Notes: a model not told the origin generated them from the sequence alone. Shown: positions 43,347 to 52,249, counted from the first letter of the stretch. The stretch: 64,000 bases of DNA from an uncultured Prevotella sp. (GCA_946998205.1 CAMPYJ010000004.1:1-64000), one strand, 5' to 3'. Numbers and translations: made by a program.

Positions 43347-44552
43347 TCATGAGAGAATTTCCGACCCGGTAATCACCATTTTCGCCTGCGGCAGATAGGT
43401 TCCGATGCACACATTCTCTCTTGGTTGTGAGGCAAAGATATTCAACACCTGCCCAAAGCTGTACGATTGCGTGTCGTAGACGACGTAAACCCTGTCGGCT
43501 TGCGGCAGCTTCAAAGTCAGGTGTCCGTCGGGATGATCGTGACAAGTGGATGTCACGAACTGTGCGCAAAGTCCTTTTCTACGGGCAATCTCCTCACACT
43601 CACGCATGGCTTGGCTACTCCCGATGAAGACATACCGCTCCGTCTCATCTTTTTTTCTCCGAAAAAATCCCAATACCTGCTTGACCTTCGCCATCTGCAT
43701 GCACACCAAAGCCGCGAGAGCTTTTGCGTAGATAGCCATCTTGATGGGCAAACCCAGCAGGATGCTCATGCCGCCATAATGTTTTTTGAAGAAGATCAGC
43801 ATGGCTTGATAGAATACATGCACGTAACGATAGGACGATTTTTGCGTGCTTTCTCCCTTGTAATGCAGTATTCTCAACGGAAGATACCAGTTGTGATAAC
43901 CCTTCTTGAACAAGCGATAAGACAAGTCTATGTCCTCTCCATACATGAAGAAATCTTCATCGAGCAAGCCCACGTCCTCGAGTGCCTTATGCGGAACGGC
44001 GAAAAAGGCTCCGCTGACAATTTCTATCTCGGCTGGTTCATCCCAAAGCAAGTGCCCCATATAGTACCGCGCAAAGCGTTTGCTCGCGGGATACCTCGAA
44101 CACAGTCCGCACATTTTGCAAAAGGCCGTCCATGGCGTTGGCACCCCTCTGCGCGACTCTTTCGCATCAAATCCTTGCTGGTTCATCATCCTAACGCCCA
44201 CGCCACCTACGCCTTCGTGCGAATCCATCCAATCAATGAGTTGGCGCATGGTATGCTCACCGACAACCGTATCTGGATTCAGCAGCAAGACATACTCACC
44301 CTTGCATTGCCTGATAGCGAGATTGTTGGCTCTGGCGAAGCCCAAATTGTGATTGCTGCTAATCAAATTTACCGTGGGGAACCTAACTGACAGATAGTCT
44401 ACAGACCCGTCGACGGAGGCATTGTCTACCACAAAGATCTCGGCATCTACATCTTTGAGCGACTGTGTTAATGAGATTAAGCACTGCTCAAGATAGTACT
44501 TTACATTGTAGTTGACGATGATGACAGAAAGCTTCACTCCTTGCATGGTCAT
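43347..44552 (-). CDS. Family 2 glycosyltransferase (RfbF/WbbL-like)
   Basis: A 401-residue GT2 enzyme. The nucleotide-sugar site is VIIVNYNVKYYLEQCL, VDNASVDGS and the DxD-like LLNPDTVV; DEDFFMYGEDIDLSYRL holds the catalytic acid region. A hydrophobic segment follows the catalytic domain, and the last 100 residues form an extra domain without a match I recognise (VFIGSSQAMRECEEIARR). It is likely involved in rhamnosyl- or similar transfer to surface polysaccharide. It sits in the recR operon, 6 bp after a small membrane protein gene. Confidence 0.9.
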   Translation of the reverse strand: MTMQGVKLSVIIVNYNVKYYLEQCLISLTQSLKDVDAEIFVVDNASVDGSVDYLSVRFPTVNLISSNHNLGFARANNLAIRQCKGEYVLLLNPDTVVGEHTMRQLIDWMDSHEGVGGVGVRMMNQQGFDAKESRRGVPTPWTAFCKMCGLCSRYPASKRFARYYMGHLLWDEPAEIEIVSGAFFAVPHKALEDVGLLDEDFFMYGEDIDLSYRLFKKGYHNWYLPLRILHYKGESTQKSSYRYVHVFYQAMLIFFKKHYGGMSILLGLPIKMAIYAKALAALVCMQMAKVKQVLGFFRRKKDETERYVFIGSSQAMRECEEIARRKGLCAQFVTSTCHDHPDGHLTLKLPQADRVYVVYDTQSYSFGQVLNIFASQPRENVCIGTYLPQAKMVITGSEILS

Positions 44553-44558
44553 TCACGG

Positions 44559-45008
44559 TTAAGCCTCCACGCTCCCTTTCGTCTCAGTCACGCAACGATC
44601 CAAGGAGGGATAGATGAAAAACGAACTTAAAAACACGATGGCGGCCATGTAGCAAAAAGCCGCATGGACGAAAAGATAATAAAACAAGACGTTTGCCACC
44701 AGCAGCACGCCCAACACATCCAAGCGCACACTGCCCCACCTTTGGAGCGCGCGTAACGCCTGCGCGCCATCGCCTTTCAGCACCTTTGCCACATTTTTAA
44801 ACTTAAACAAGCGCAACGAAAGCGGAATGCAACAGATGGTGAGCAGTTCCATGACCACCAGACAAACAAACTCCTTCTGACCCGTACCGGCCCAACCGCC
44901 TGCCTCCAGGGCATCCGTTTCAAACAGCGCCACCATCAACAAAGACAGGATGACGGGCAAAAAAAACTGAATCATCAACAGACGTTGCACTCTTCTTATC
45001 TGGCTCAT
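44559..45008 (-). CDS. Small integral membrane protein, unknown function
   Basis: A 149-residue protein with four predicted helices (FFLPVILSLLMVALF, FVCLVVMELLTICCIPLSL, LDVLGVLLVANVLFYYLFV, MAAIVFLSSFFIYP) and a basic loop in the middle. I do not recognise a family. It lies between recR and the glycosyltransferase on the same strand with short spacing, so it is probably part of their transcript. Confidence 0.75.
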   Translation of the reverse strand: MSQIRRVQRLLMIQFFLPVILSLLMVALFETDALEAGGWAGTGQKEFVCLVVMELLTICCIPLSLRLFKFKNVAKVLKGDGAQALRALQRWGSVRLDVLGVLLVANVLFYYLFVHAAFCYMAAIVFLSSFFIYPSLDRCVTETKGSVEA

Positions 45009-45076
45009 GGATTTCTATGTATATCAATGCCACATCCAACCAATCTCCTCCCAGCTCGGTCGGATTTGTATTTTAC

Positions 45077-45688
45077 TTATCGCTCAAATGGTGTTCGGTT
45101 CACAATCGAGCGTCCCAAAGTCACCTCATCCGTGTACTCCAGCTCGTCACCTACGGAAATACCGCGCGCTATCACGGAGAGCTTCACGTCTAAAGAAGCC
45201 AATTTTCGCGAGATGTAAAAATTGGTTGTGTCGCCTTCCATCGTTGAACTCAAGGCCAAAATCACCTCCGAAACGCCGCCCTGCTCAACCCGTTGCACCA
45301 ACGACCGTATTTCCAACTGGTCGGGGCCGATGCCATCCATGGGCGAGATGACGCCCCCTAACACATGATAAAGTCCGCGAAACTGCTGCGTGTTCTCCAC
45401 CGCCATCACGTCTTGCACGTTCTCCACCACGCAAATCAGCGACGTGTCCCGGCGCGGGTCTGAACAGATAGGACACACATCTTCATCACTGATGTTGTGA
45501 CACACCCGGCAGTATTTCACCTCCTGCTTCACTTTAGCGATGGCCGAGGCAAACTGTTGCACGTCACTGTCGCTCTGACGCAGCAGGTGCAGAACCAGCC
45601 TCAAGGCCGTTTTGCGCCCTATTCCGGGAAGTTTGGAAAACTCACCGACGGCCTTTTCAAGAAGAACAGACGGATATTGTTGTTCCAT
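45077..45688 (-). CDS. recR: Recombination mediator RecR
   Basis: A 203-residue protein working with RecF and RecO to load RecA at gaps. The helix-hairpin-helix KLPGIGRKTALRL, the zinc finger CRVCHNISDEDVCPIC and the Toprim segment CVVENVQDVMAVENT are visible. Length is normal. Its ATG follows directly on the stop codon of the upstream outer-membrane barrel gene. Confidence 0.96.
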   Translation of the reverse strand: MEQQYPSVLLEKAVGEFSKLPGIGRKTALRLVLHLLRQSDSDVQQFASAIAKVKQEVKYCRVCHNISDEDVCPICSDPRRDTSLICVVENVQDVMAVENTQQFRGLYHVLGGVISPMDGIGPDQLEIRSLVQRVEQGGVSEVILALSSTMEGDTTNFYISRKLASLDVKLSVIARGISVGDELEYTDEVTLGRSIVNRTPFER

Positions 45689-46183
45689 TTACAGGTACAC
45701 GCCAAGCCCAATCCTGAAGCCGATGGTGGAAAAGTCACTGTGCTTCTTGAGCGACTGATCATAATACACGGCGGGTTCTACCGTCACCGTACGACTTAAA
45801 AAGTAAGCATACCCCACCTCCATGCCGGGCATCATGTCGTTGTAGTTGCGGTTGGCGTGAACCAACTTGCAGTTGACGCCCAGGTAGATGCCATTCTGAA
45901 CAATGTAGTAACGCGCGCCAACGCCTGCCGAGATATAATCGGGAACCAACTTGTAACCACTGTGCTGATAGCTCACATTGCCCAAAACCATCAAGTTGTC
46001 CTCAAAAAGATAGCCAGCTTGCGCCTGAACGCCCAGATTGAGCTTGTCCAAACCGTTGTAGCTCAGATTCAATCCGGTCAACGAGCCACCGATATACATC
46101 TTGTCTTGTTCAAACTGTGCGCTGGCCGTGAGGGTCATCAGCAACGCCGCAATCATCGTTAATAGCTTTTTCATCTTCATCAA
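45689..46183 (-). CDS. Small outer-membrane beta-barrel protein
   Basis: A 164-residue protein with a signal peptide (LLTMIAALLMTLTASAQ). Amphipathic strands follow (MYIGGSLTGLNLSYNG, LGVQAQAGYLFEDNLMVLG, ISAGVGARYYIVQNGIYLG), with a terminal strand IGFRIGLGVYL. It belongs to the broad 'outer membrane beta-barrel' group of Bacteroidota, with unknown role. A minus-strand -7 box (TACTTTTG at 46330-46337) leaves a leader of about 140 nt. It is the first gene of the recR operon. Confidence 0.82.
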   Translation of the reverse strand: MMKMKKLLTMIAALLMTLTASAQFEQDKMYIGGSLTGLNLSYNGLDKLNLGVQAQAGYLFEDNLMVLGNVSYQHSGYKLVPDYISAGVGARYYIVQNGIYLGVNCKLVHANRNYNDMMPGMEVGYAYFLSRTVTVEPAVYYDQSLKKHSDFSTIGFRIGLGVYL

Positions 46184-46369
46184 AGTCTCTTATGTAAGTA
46201 TATTTTCCAACTCCGGAAAAGGCTCCGCACGCACCGTGTCGCCCGGCAATCGAAAACCTTTCAGCACCAAGGCCTACGCATACTCGCAGCCTAAACCGTG
46301 CGCCGCGGCTGGAGCGGTAATGTATTTTGCAAAAGTACATAATATATTTGAGAACCGGAAAAATATCCG

Positions 46370-46377
46370 TATCTTTG
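46370..46377 (+). promoter_or_regulatory. -7 box for the GH10-like hydrolase gene
   Basis: TATCTTTG, exact match, 32 bp before the start codon. A minus-strand -7 box for the barrel/recR operon lies about 35 bp to the left, so the region is a compact divergent promoter. Confidence 0.6.
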
Positions 46378-46408
46378 TCAGCATAATTCTTTTGAACGAA
46401 CAGACAGG

Positions 46409-48103
46409 ATGAAACGATTCTCACTATCCATCATATTGGCAACGCTCTCTCTTCTTGTATCCGCCCAATCTCCCACCCCTTTGCTGAGAAACACCTTATA
46501 CACCTCGCCCAAACGCGAAGTGAGAGCCGTGTGGCTGACCACCATCGGCGGCCTCGACTGGCCTAAAACCTATGCGCACACAGCGTACACGAGGGAGAAA
46601 CAAAAGGAAGAATTGCGAAACCTGCTCAACCTATACCAGCGTGCCGGCATCAACACCATCCTGCTGCAGACCCGCGTCAGGGGAACGATGATTTACCCAT
46701 CCGCCCACGAACCATGGGACGGCTGCATGTCGGGCGTGCCGGGAAAAAGTCCGGGGTACGACGCTTTGGCATTTGCCATTGACGAATGCCACCGACGCGG
46801 CATGGAGCTGCACGCCTGGATAGTCTCCATGCCGCTGGGAAAATGGAACGGGTTGGGCTGTAAAACCATGAGGAGAAGGCTGCCGGCACTGGTCAGAAGG
46901 ATTGGCGAAGATGGATACATGAACCCCGAAAAGCCTCAAACCGCTGATTATCTCGCCAGCATCTGCGAAGAGATTACCCGCAACTACGACATCGACGGCA
47001 TTCATCTCGACTACATCCGCTATCCCGAAAACTGGCCGCTTCGCATCAACAGAGCGGAAGGCCGCCGCAACATCACCCGCATCGTGGAAGCCATTCACGA
47101 CAAGGTGAAGCGGCTCAAGCCCTGGGTGAAGATGAGCTGTTCGCCCATCGGCAAGTATGATGACCTGCCCAGATACACCAGTCGGGGATGGAACGCCTAC
47201 ACCACGGTGTGCCAAGACGCGCAAGGATGGCTCAGAACAGGACTGATGGATCAGCTCTACCCCATGCTGTACTTCCGGGGAAACAACTTTTTTCCTTTCG
47301 CCATCAACTGGAAAGAAGAGAGCTACGGCAGGATGATTGTTCCCGGATTAGGCATCTATTTCATGTCGCCCAATGAGCGTAACTGGCCCATCGACGTCAT
47401 CAAGCAAGAACTGAACGTTGTGAGACAATACGGTATGGGGCACGCATACTTCAGAGGAAAGTTCCTGACAGACAACACCAAGGGCATCTACGACTTCGCA
47501 GAGAACGATTTTACCCGCTATCCGGCACTCGTGCCAGCCATGACCTGGCAACACAGTACGCCGCCAATGCCGCCAACTCGCCTCCGGTTGGACAACACCA
47601 GAGCCACGTTGAGCTGGACGGGAGCGAAAGATCGCAGTGACGCTCCCTACCTGGTGTACAACGTCTATGCCAGTCGGCAGGCGCCCGTTGACATTCATGA
47701 CGCGCGCAACATCGTGGCCGCCCGCATCCCCTCAACCTCCATCCGCGTGCCTATCACGCAAGGCATGGCGTACGCCGTGACGGCCATGGACCGCTATGGC
47801 AATGAGAGCGAACCGCTACAAACGCACCGAAAGCCCATCGAGACCAACAACATCCCACCGGCAACGCTGTTGCCCTGTGACGGAATGCGCCTGCAACTGC
47901 CCGACAAGGGACAGACGCTGGACGCCCCGTTCGTGCTTATCGAATCGCTGCAAGGCACCATGGTCACCACCCGCGCGTACCAAGGAAAGTATGCCGACGT
48001 GTCAAATCTGCCCGAGGGGATGTATGTGCTGCGGTCTATCAACAGGAAAGGCTATCGGCATCGCCTCGGCCATTTCATGGTGAAGCGCAATCCAAATTTA
48101 TAG
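46409..48103 (+). CDS. GH10-like (GHL10, DUF187) glycoside hydrolase family protein
   Basis: A 564-residue exported protein. A signal peptide (ILATLSLLVSAQ) precedes the GHL10 TIM barrel. Its motifs are REVRAVWLTTIGGLDWP, INTILLQTRVRGTMIYPS and IDGIHLDYIRYP, with a conserved acidic residue, then VYPMLYFRGNNF-like segments. The C-terminal 180 residues are beta-rich (fibronectin-like) domains. Such proteins act on peptidoglycan or surface glycans in other bacteria. The exact substrate is unknown. Confidence 0.88.
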   Translation: MKRFSLSIILATLSLLVSAQSPTPLLRNTLYTSPKREVRAVWLTTIGGLDWPKTYAHTAYTREKQKEELRNLLNLYQRAGINTILLQTRVRGTMIYPSAHEPWDGCMSGVPGKSPGYDALAFAIDECHRRGMELHAWIVSMPLGKWNGLGCKTMRRRLPALVRRIGEDGYMNPEKPQTADYLASICEEITRNYDIDGIHLDYIRYPENWPLRINRAEGRRNITRIVEAIHDKVKRLKPWVKMSCSPIGKYDDLPRYTSRGWNAYTTVCQDAQGWLRTGLMDQLYPMLYFRGNNFFPFAINWKEESYGRMIVPGLGIYFMSPNERNWPIDVIKQELNVVRQYGMGHAYFRGKFLTDNTKGIYDFAENDFTRYPALVPAMTWQHSTPPMPPTRLRLDNTRATLSWTGAKDRSDAPYLVYNVYASRQAPVDIHDARNIVAARIPSTSIRVPITQGMAYAVTAMDRYGNESEPLQTHRKPIETNNIPPATLLPCDGMRLQLPDKGQTLDAPFVLIESLQGTMVTTRAYQGKYADVSNLPEGMYVLRSINRKGYRHRLGHFMVKRNPNL

Positions 48104-48157
48104 GCTTATTTCGCTTCCCCAAATTATCCGCACAACAACCTAATAACTAAGGAGTTG

Positions 48158-48240
48158 CAATCTCCATGACTTTACCCTTCAAAAGCATAGCTATTGATGG
48201 CCAAAGTCAATGCTTTTGCACGCCAAAGGCAATGAGATTG
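48158..48240. repeat. 22-bp phased dyad array A6 (4 units)
   Basis: Units at 48158, 48180, 48202 and 48224, exactly 22 bp apart. Examples are CAAAGTCAATGCTTTTG (48202) and CAAAGGCAATGAGATTG (48224). The first unit is the opposite-strand form. It lies between the GH10-like gene and the methyltransferase promoter. Confidence 0.85.
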
Positions 48241-48352
48241 TGGGGCATAAGACATGACAGACTGAAAACATGCCACAGATTTAAATGAAAATACCATGAG
48301 CCATGACTGTAAATATTCCGCCGAATTGAGTAAGTTTATAAGATTTTATTTG

Positions 48353-48360
48353 TATCTTTG
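48353..48360 (+). promoter_or_regulatory. -7 box for the restriction-modification locus
   Basis: TATCTTTG, exact TAnnTTTG match. The methyltransferase start is 176 bp downstream. A 59-codon frame begins at 48367, right where transcription should start. Confidence 0.55.
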
Positions 48361-48366
48361 TCATGT

Positions 48367-48546
48367 ATGCTGTTAGATTCACGGTTTTCGTTTCAACTCT
48401 CAGGTGAAGTAATTTTCACGTCATGGCAATACCCACTGCAACTTTTCTTTGCAGCACAGGTGTTTATAAAAGAGAAAACAAGAATTAAGATATTGCAGTA
48501 TCAAAGCTCTTTACCGGCTATTTGTAAACAACGGAATGGTAGATAA
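48367..48546 (+). CDS. Possible leaderless 59-aa upstream ORF
   Basis: A 59-codon frame beginning at ATG 48367, within a few bases of the start predicted from the -7 box. It overlaps the methyltransferase start by 11 bp. The peptide (MLLDSRFSFQLSGEVIFTSW...) shows no family I know. It might be a leader that couples translation to the methyltransferase, or a chance frame. Confidence 0.25.
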   Translation: MLLDSRFSFQLSGEVIFTSWQYPLQLFFAAQVFIKEKTRIKILQYQSSLPAICKQRNGR

Positions 48547-49831
48547 GAAAAACAAGAAGAAAGCCATAAGCCTTTTTTGCTCTTCTGGCATAGGGGACTT
48601 GGGGCTTCAAGCAAACGGAGTAGATACGGTAGTTGCATGTGAATTGCTACCCGAGCGCATGCGACTTTTCACACACAACCATCCACAAGCAAAAGGATTT
48701 TGTGGTGACATCTGGGATTTAAAAGACGATATCATCAAATACTATAAAGACAGATACTCAGACAATCCGTTCATCGTCATAGCGACACCGCCCTGTCAAG
48801 GCATGTCATCCAATGGCATGGGTACCATCTTAAACAATTTGAAAAAAGGCATTCGCCCAAAGTTTGACCCAAGAAACAAGCTCATAGTGCCGGCTGTTGA
48901 AATAGTGAAAGCACTAAAACCCGACTGGGTTATTTTTGAGAATGTACCCAATATGACAAATACAGTTATCGAAGATGGAAAAGGTGTGATCAACATCATT
49001 GACTACATCAACAGAGAACTTGGTGATGAGTATGTGGGAAGTCCGCAAGTAATAGACGTCGCTGACTATGGTGTACCGCAGCACAGAAATCGTTTGATAA
49101 CCATCTTCACACATACAGCGAAAGGCAAAGAAGAATATCGCAAGACACACCAGTTGCTCCCTGCTCCTACGCATTCTGAAAAAGAAACGATATTTACTCA
49201 CCGGTGGCTTTCACTTAGAGATGCCATTTACAACTTACCTCCCATAAGTTCTCGCAAAGGAGAAAATGTAGACCCCAACAACAAACTTCATAAAGTTCCG
49301 ATATTAGATGATGTTAAATTGTCGTGGGTTCATAACACGCCAGAAGGTCAGAGTGCCATGAATAATCAATGTATTAACCCCGATTGCATGTATCAAGGAA
49401 ATAAATTACACGGAGCAAAACATAATTCAGAAGGCGTAAACCGCGCAAGCACAGACACCCCTCTGTACTGCGAGAAATGCGGAGCATTATTGCCAAGACC
49501 ATACACAATAGACAAAAAGACAGGTGAGAAAAGAATCATGAAGGCTTTTGTCAGTGCATATAAGAGAATGTATTGGGACGTACCTGCAAGCACACTAACA
49601 CAAAACTTCCAGTACGCATGCTCTGACAACAAACTGCATCCTACCCAAGACAGGGTTTTATCATTGCACGAGGGCCTCATCATTCAAACCATAGCCCAAT
49701 ATCCCTACTCTTTCGAGATAGATGGAAAACTTGTACCAGACGGTTTGATCAGAGATACGATAGGTGAAAGCATACCTCCTCTCCTCACTGACAAGATTGT
49801 CAAACATTTGATTGATATTTCAAATTCATAA
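48536..49831 (+). CDS. DNA (cytosine-5) methyltransferase
   Basis: A 431-residue C5 methyltransferase using S-adenosylmethionine. Motif I is ISLFCSSGIGDLGLQANG, the catalytic loop is ATPPCQGMSS with Cys87, then FENVPNM and YGVPQHRNRLI. The target-recognition region between about 270 and 330 contains an unusual pair of Cys clusters (CINPDCMYQ and CEKCGALL) that look like a zinc ribbon. The target sequence is unknown. It is the first gene of a restriction-modification-Vsr cassette. It is AT-rich compared with neighbours, suggesting horizontal transfer. Confidence 0.92.
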   Translation: MVDKKNKKKAISLFCSSGIGDLGLQANGVDTVVACELLPERMRLFTHNHPQAKGFCGDIWDLKDDIIKYYKDRYSDNPFIVIATPPCQGMSSNGMGTILNNLKKGIRPKFDPRNKLIVPAVEIVKALKPDWVIFENVPNMTNTVIEDGKGVINIIDYINRELGDEYVGSPQVIDVADYGVPQHRNRLITIFTHTAKGKEEYRKTHQLLPAPTHSEKETIFTHRWLSLRDAIYNLPPISSRKGENVDPNNKLHKVPILDDVKLSWVHNTPEGQSAMNNQCINPDCMYQGNKLHGAKHNSEGVNRASTDTPLYCEKCGALLPRPYTIDKKTGEKRIMKAFVSAYKRMYWDVPASTLTQNFQYACSDNKLHPTQDRVLSLHEGLIIQTIAQYPYSFEIDGKLVPDGLIRDTIGESIPPLLTDKIVKHLIDISNS

Positions 49832-50018
49832 CATTATGTAAGAAGAAAAACATTTTACACCATATCCTTGAATCAACTGAGTATCAGAATTAGCACTTCA
49901 ACGAAACTTCAGTTAGCCAACTCTTTGGATATTCACACTCATACGAGGGCGTGGATAGTTTGATTGTTGTCTGAAGTGGGCAGTGCTAAGCCTTGATACA
50001 CAGCGATTTCTTCTGCGT

Positions 50019-50050
50019 CCTCTTTTATAAAAAAGGGGGCTTTTTGTTTT
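50019..50050 (+). terminator. Probable rho-independent terminator after the methyltransferase gene
   Basis: CCTCTTTTAT is followed by AAAAAAGGGGG, then CTTTTTGTTTTT. The short, partly A/T stem and T-tract resemble an intrinsic terminator. It would separate the methyltransferase from the next gene; the stem is weak. Confidence 0.4.
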
Positions 50051-50105
50051 TGACACAAACAATTCACAGCCTCTGTCATCATAAACTATATAAGACATTG
50101 CCTGT

Positions 50106-50945
50106 ATGAATAGAGATTACATCCAAAATCAAAAACAAAATGTCACCTATCAAGGCGTAACCGTTTTATCCTCGCAAAACATCGTGGATGCCATGAACTA
50201 TGCAAACAACGCTCTCAAAGAACTAAGTGACACGACCATGCGTTTCGACATCAATATTTTCGAGACTCTTGGTATGAGAAATCTTAGCGGAATGGTTGGC
50301 GGGTATTTTGCGAGAAGCGTTGTGAAAATGTCTAATGGAAAACTTGAATCGAATTTGCATCAAGATGGGTATCCTGATTTGCTATTGGTTGACACCCCCA
50401 CGAAAAAAGCATTTTTCAACTCTCTTTACACTGAAATTAAAGGAAAGAGATGTCCGAAAGACAAAGAACATTTTAGTCCGTTCAAATATGGGGGCATAGA
50501 AGTAAAAGCAACTTGCGGTAGCACTCCACCCGCATCAAAAGCCATCAAACCGCTTATTGGTGAACAAAGAGTTAGCCTTATCAATTCTTTCGACAGGAAA
50601 GCTCATCACAGGACAACAAATCATTTGTTAGCTGTTTTATGGGACTTCATTGACGGTTTGCCAACATATATTGCTGCGTTTTATCAGGATAACCTTTCAA
50701 TAGAAGACTGGGGGAAAATCGTCCAACCAAGAGTAGGTGGTGGCAGGACGACAAGCGTTTCTATCATGAATGCACGAGGTGTGAAAAAAATGTGCGAGAA
50801 CTGGATCGCGGTCCTAAATGACGATGCCTATATTAAACTATTAGCAAGGAAAAAATGGATAGGTTATAACCTGCTTACAGAGCGAAAAGAACATAAAGAT
50901 GCGGTTTGCCTTGACAAGAGTGACACGCCGCAGGACAAACAATAA
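50106..50945 (+). CDS. Probable type II restriction endonuclease (PD-(D/E)XK type)
   Basis: A 279-residue protein I do not recognise as a named enzyme. It has a candidate PD-(D/E)XK core, DGYPDLLLV at residues 87-95 and GGIEVKATCG at 129-138, giving Asp91, Glu132 and Lys134. Its position between a C5 methyltransferase and Vsr makes a restriction endonuclease the most likely role, cutting the methyltransferase's site. The AT-rich composition matches the methyltransferase. Its TAA stop overlaps the TAAA target duplication of element R6. Confidence 0.7.
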   Translation: MNRDYIQNQKQNVTYQGVTVLSSQNIVDAMNYANNALKELSDTTMRFDINIFETLGMRNLSGMVGGYFARSVVKMSNGKLESNLHQDGYPDLLLVDTPTKKAFFNSLYTEIKGKRCPKDKEHFSPFKYGGIEVKATCGSTPPASKAIKPLIGEQRVSLINSFDRKAHHRTTNHLLAVLWDFIDGLPTYIAAFYQDNLSIEDWGKIVQPRVGGGRTTSVSIMNARGVKKMCENWIAVLNDDAYIKLLARKKWIGYNLLTERKEHKDAVCLDKSDTPQDKQ

Positions 50946-50946
50946 A

Positions 50947-51204
50947 GGGCGGTTCTATAAATTAGCTTTGACAGATTGTGAGACTTTTTTTGAGGTCAAT
51001 TTGTTCGTGAGTGAAGGAGTATAGCGGGCTATACGACTAAACGAGCAAGAAAATTGAACCAAAAACGGAGCAAGCCGAATACAATCAAACTTGTTTGAAT
51101 TGTTGAGGCGCAGCCTGTTTTATATAAAAAGAGTCCACAAGATGACAAAACGTAAAAAGACTGATATAAAAAAACTTTTACGGTGGTAATTTATAGAACC
51201 GCCC
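50947..51204 (-). repeat. Hairpin element copy R6 (long form)
   Basis: A 258-bp long-form copy in reverse orientation with both 18-bp ends and the internal module. TAAA flanks both sides as a 4-bp target duplication. It lies directly after the probable restriction enzyme gene, whose stop codon is inside the left duplication, and ends 14 bp before the end of vsr. Confidence 0.92.
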
Positions 51205-51217
51205 TAAAGACAAACAT

Positions 51218-51748
51218 CTATGGTTTTTGCTCTTTCATCACACTTCCATACCCGTCGGGGCGGTCTTCCGCTGCCATCGAATGCTCTTCTTCCGGCAATT
51301 GATAGTTTTTGATTCGGCGGTCTTGGAGAAAGATTCTGTTGAGTGTAAACGTCAAGGATTCCAGCGTGTGTGTTCGTCGCAATGGCTTCAACTCGCATTC
51401 CCAAATCACGATGCTATGCCACCCCATTGCGGCCAGTTGGCGGCACACCTCACGATCTCTTTCTTGATTTCTTCGTATTTTTTTTACCCAGAACTCCGTG
51501 TTGGATTTAGGTATTCTGTAATATTTGCACCCCTCGTGCCCATGCCAAAAGCAGCCATTGACGAAGATGCAAGTGCGGTATTTCCGCATCACGATGTCGG
51601 GCTTGCCCGGAAGGCGGGGATGATTCAACCGATAGCGGTATCCATGGCTCCACAACCACTTGCGTACAATCATTTCTGGCCTCGTGTTCTTACTGTGAAC
51701 GGCGGCCATGTTCGCATGACGTTGTTGTGGGGTAAGTGTATCACTCAT
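51218..51748 (-). CDS. vsr: Very short patch repair endonuclease (Vsr)
   Basis: A 176-residue enzyme that nicks at T:G mismatches arising from deamination of 5-methylcytosine. The motifs AAVHSKNTRPEMIVRKWLW, LPGKPDIVMRKYRTCIFV with the catalytic Asp, and NGCFWHGHEGCKYY with zinc and catalytic His residues are clear. The final 30 residues are poor in signatures. It is convergent with the restriction enzyme gene and completes the cassette with the C5 methyltransferase. Confidence 0.95.
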   Translation of the reverse strand: MSDTLTPQQRHANMAAVHSKNTRPEMIVRKWLWSHGYRYRLNHPRLPGKPDIVMRKYRTCIFVNGCFWHGHEGCKYYRIPKSNTEFWVKKIRRNQERDREVCRQLAAMGWHSIVIWECELKPLRRTHTLESLTFTLNRIFLQDRRIKNYQLPEEEHSMAAEDRPDGYGSVMKEQKP

Positions 51749-51855
51749 GAGCTTTCGGCAATACGATATTGATCAAATTCTACTTTGAGTACTTCCACAT
51801 GTTTAATATTCCCAAGAAGACCAAAGCAAGAATCTATTATTCATCAGGATATTTG

Positions 51856-51998
51856 CAAAGATGGCGCAAGCCGAAAGCAAAGGAAACTTGTTTGCTTTGC
51901 TGAGGCGAAGCCTATCTTATGCAAAGATAGCGCAAGCCGAAGACAAAGGAAGTTTACTTACTTTGCTGAGGCGCAGCCTATCTTATGCAAAGATAAAC
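51856..51998. repeat. 66-bp tandem hairpin repeat (2 units plus a partial third)
   Basis: Units begin at 51856 and 51922, with a partial third at 51988, a 66-bp period. Each can fold, because arms of the type GCAAGCCGAA and TGAGGCGNAGCC flank a loop rich in AAACTTGTTTG, closed by AAGATAG/CTATCTT. The same core (GCAAGCCGAA ... TTGAGGCGCAGCC) is the module that distinguishes the long hairpin elements R2, R3, R5 and R6 from the short ones. No gene is seen in 51749-52249. Confidence 0.8.
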
Positions 51999-52217
51999 AT
52001 AATTGGTCAAATAACGCCAAGCAACGTGTAAGCGATTTCAATTCAGGCAATCATTTTCTTGTTCGGGTACTGATCATACCTCAACTTGAAGGCAAAATGT
52101 GCATGGAAAAACAGAAAAGGAGGGGCCAAATGCGGAAAATTTCTTAATTTTGCAAGATGAGTTGGCAAGGAACAACGAATGAAATGTTAAAGCTTTGGCG
52201 ATTAAACGCTATTTCTG

Positions 52218-52225
52218 TAACTTTG
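52218..52225 (+). promoter_or_regulatory. -7 box for kdsA
   Basis: TAACTTTG, matching TAnnTTTG, 24 bp before the kdsA start codon. A second possible box (TAATTTTG) lies near 52145. Confidence 0.5.
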
Positions 52226-52249
52226 TACACATAACTTATACGACGGATT

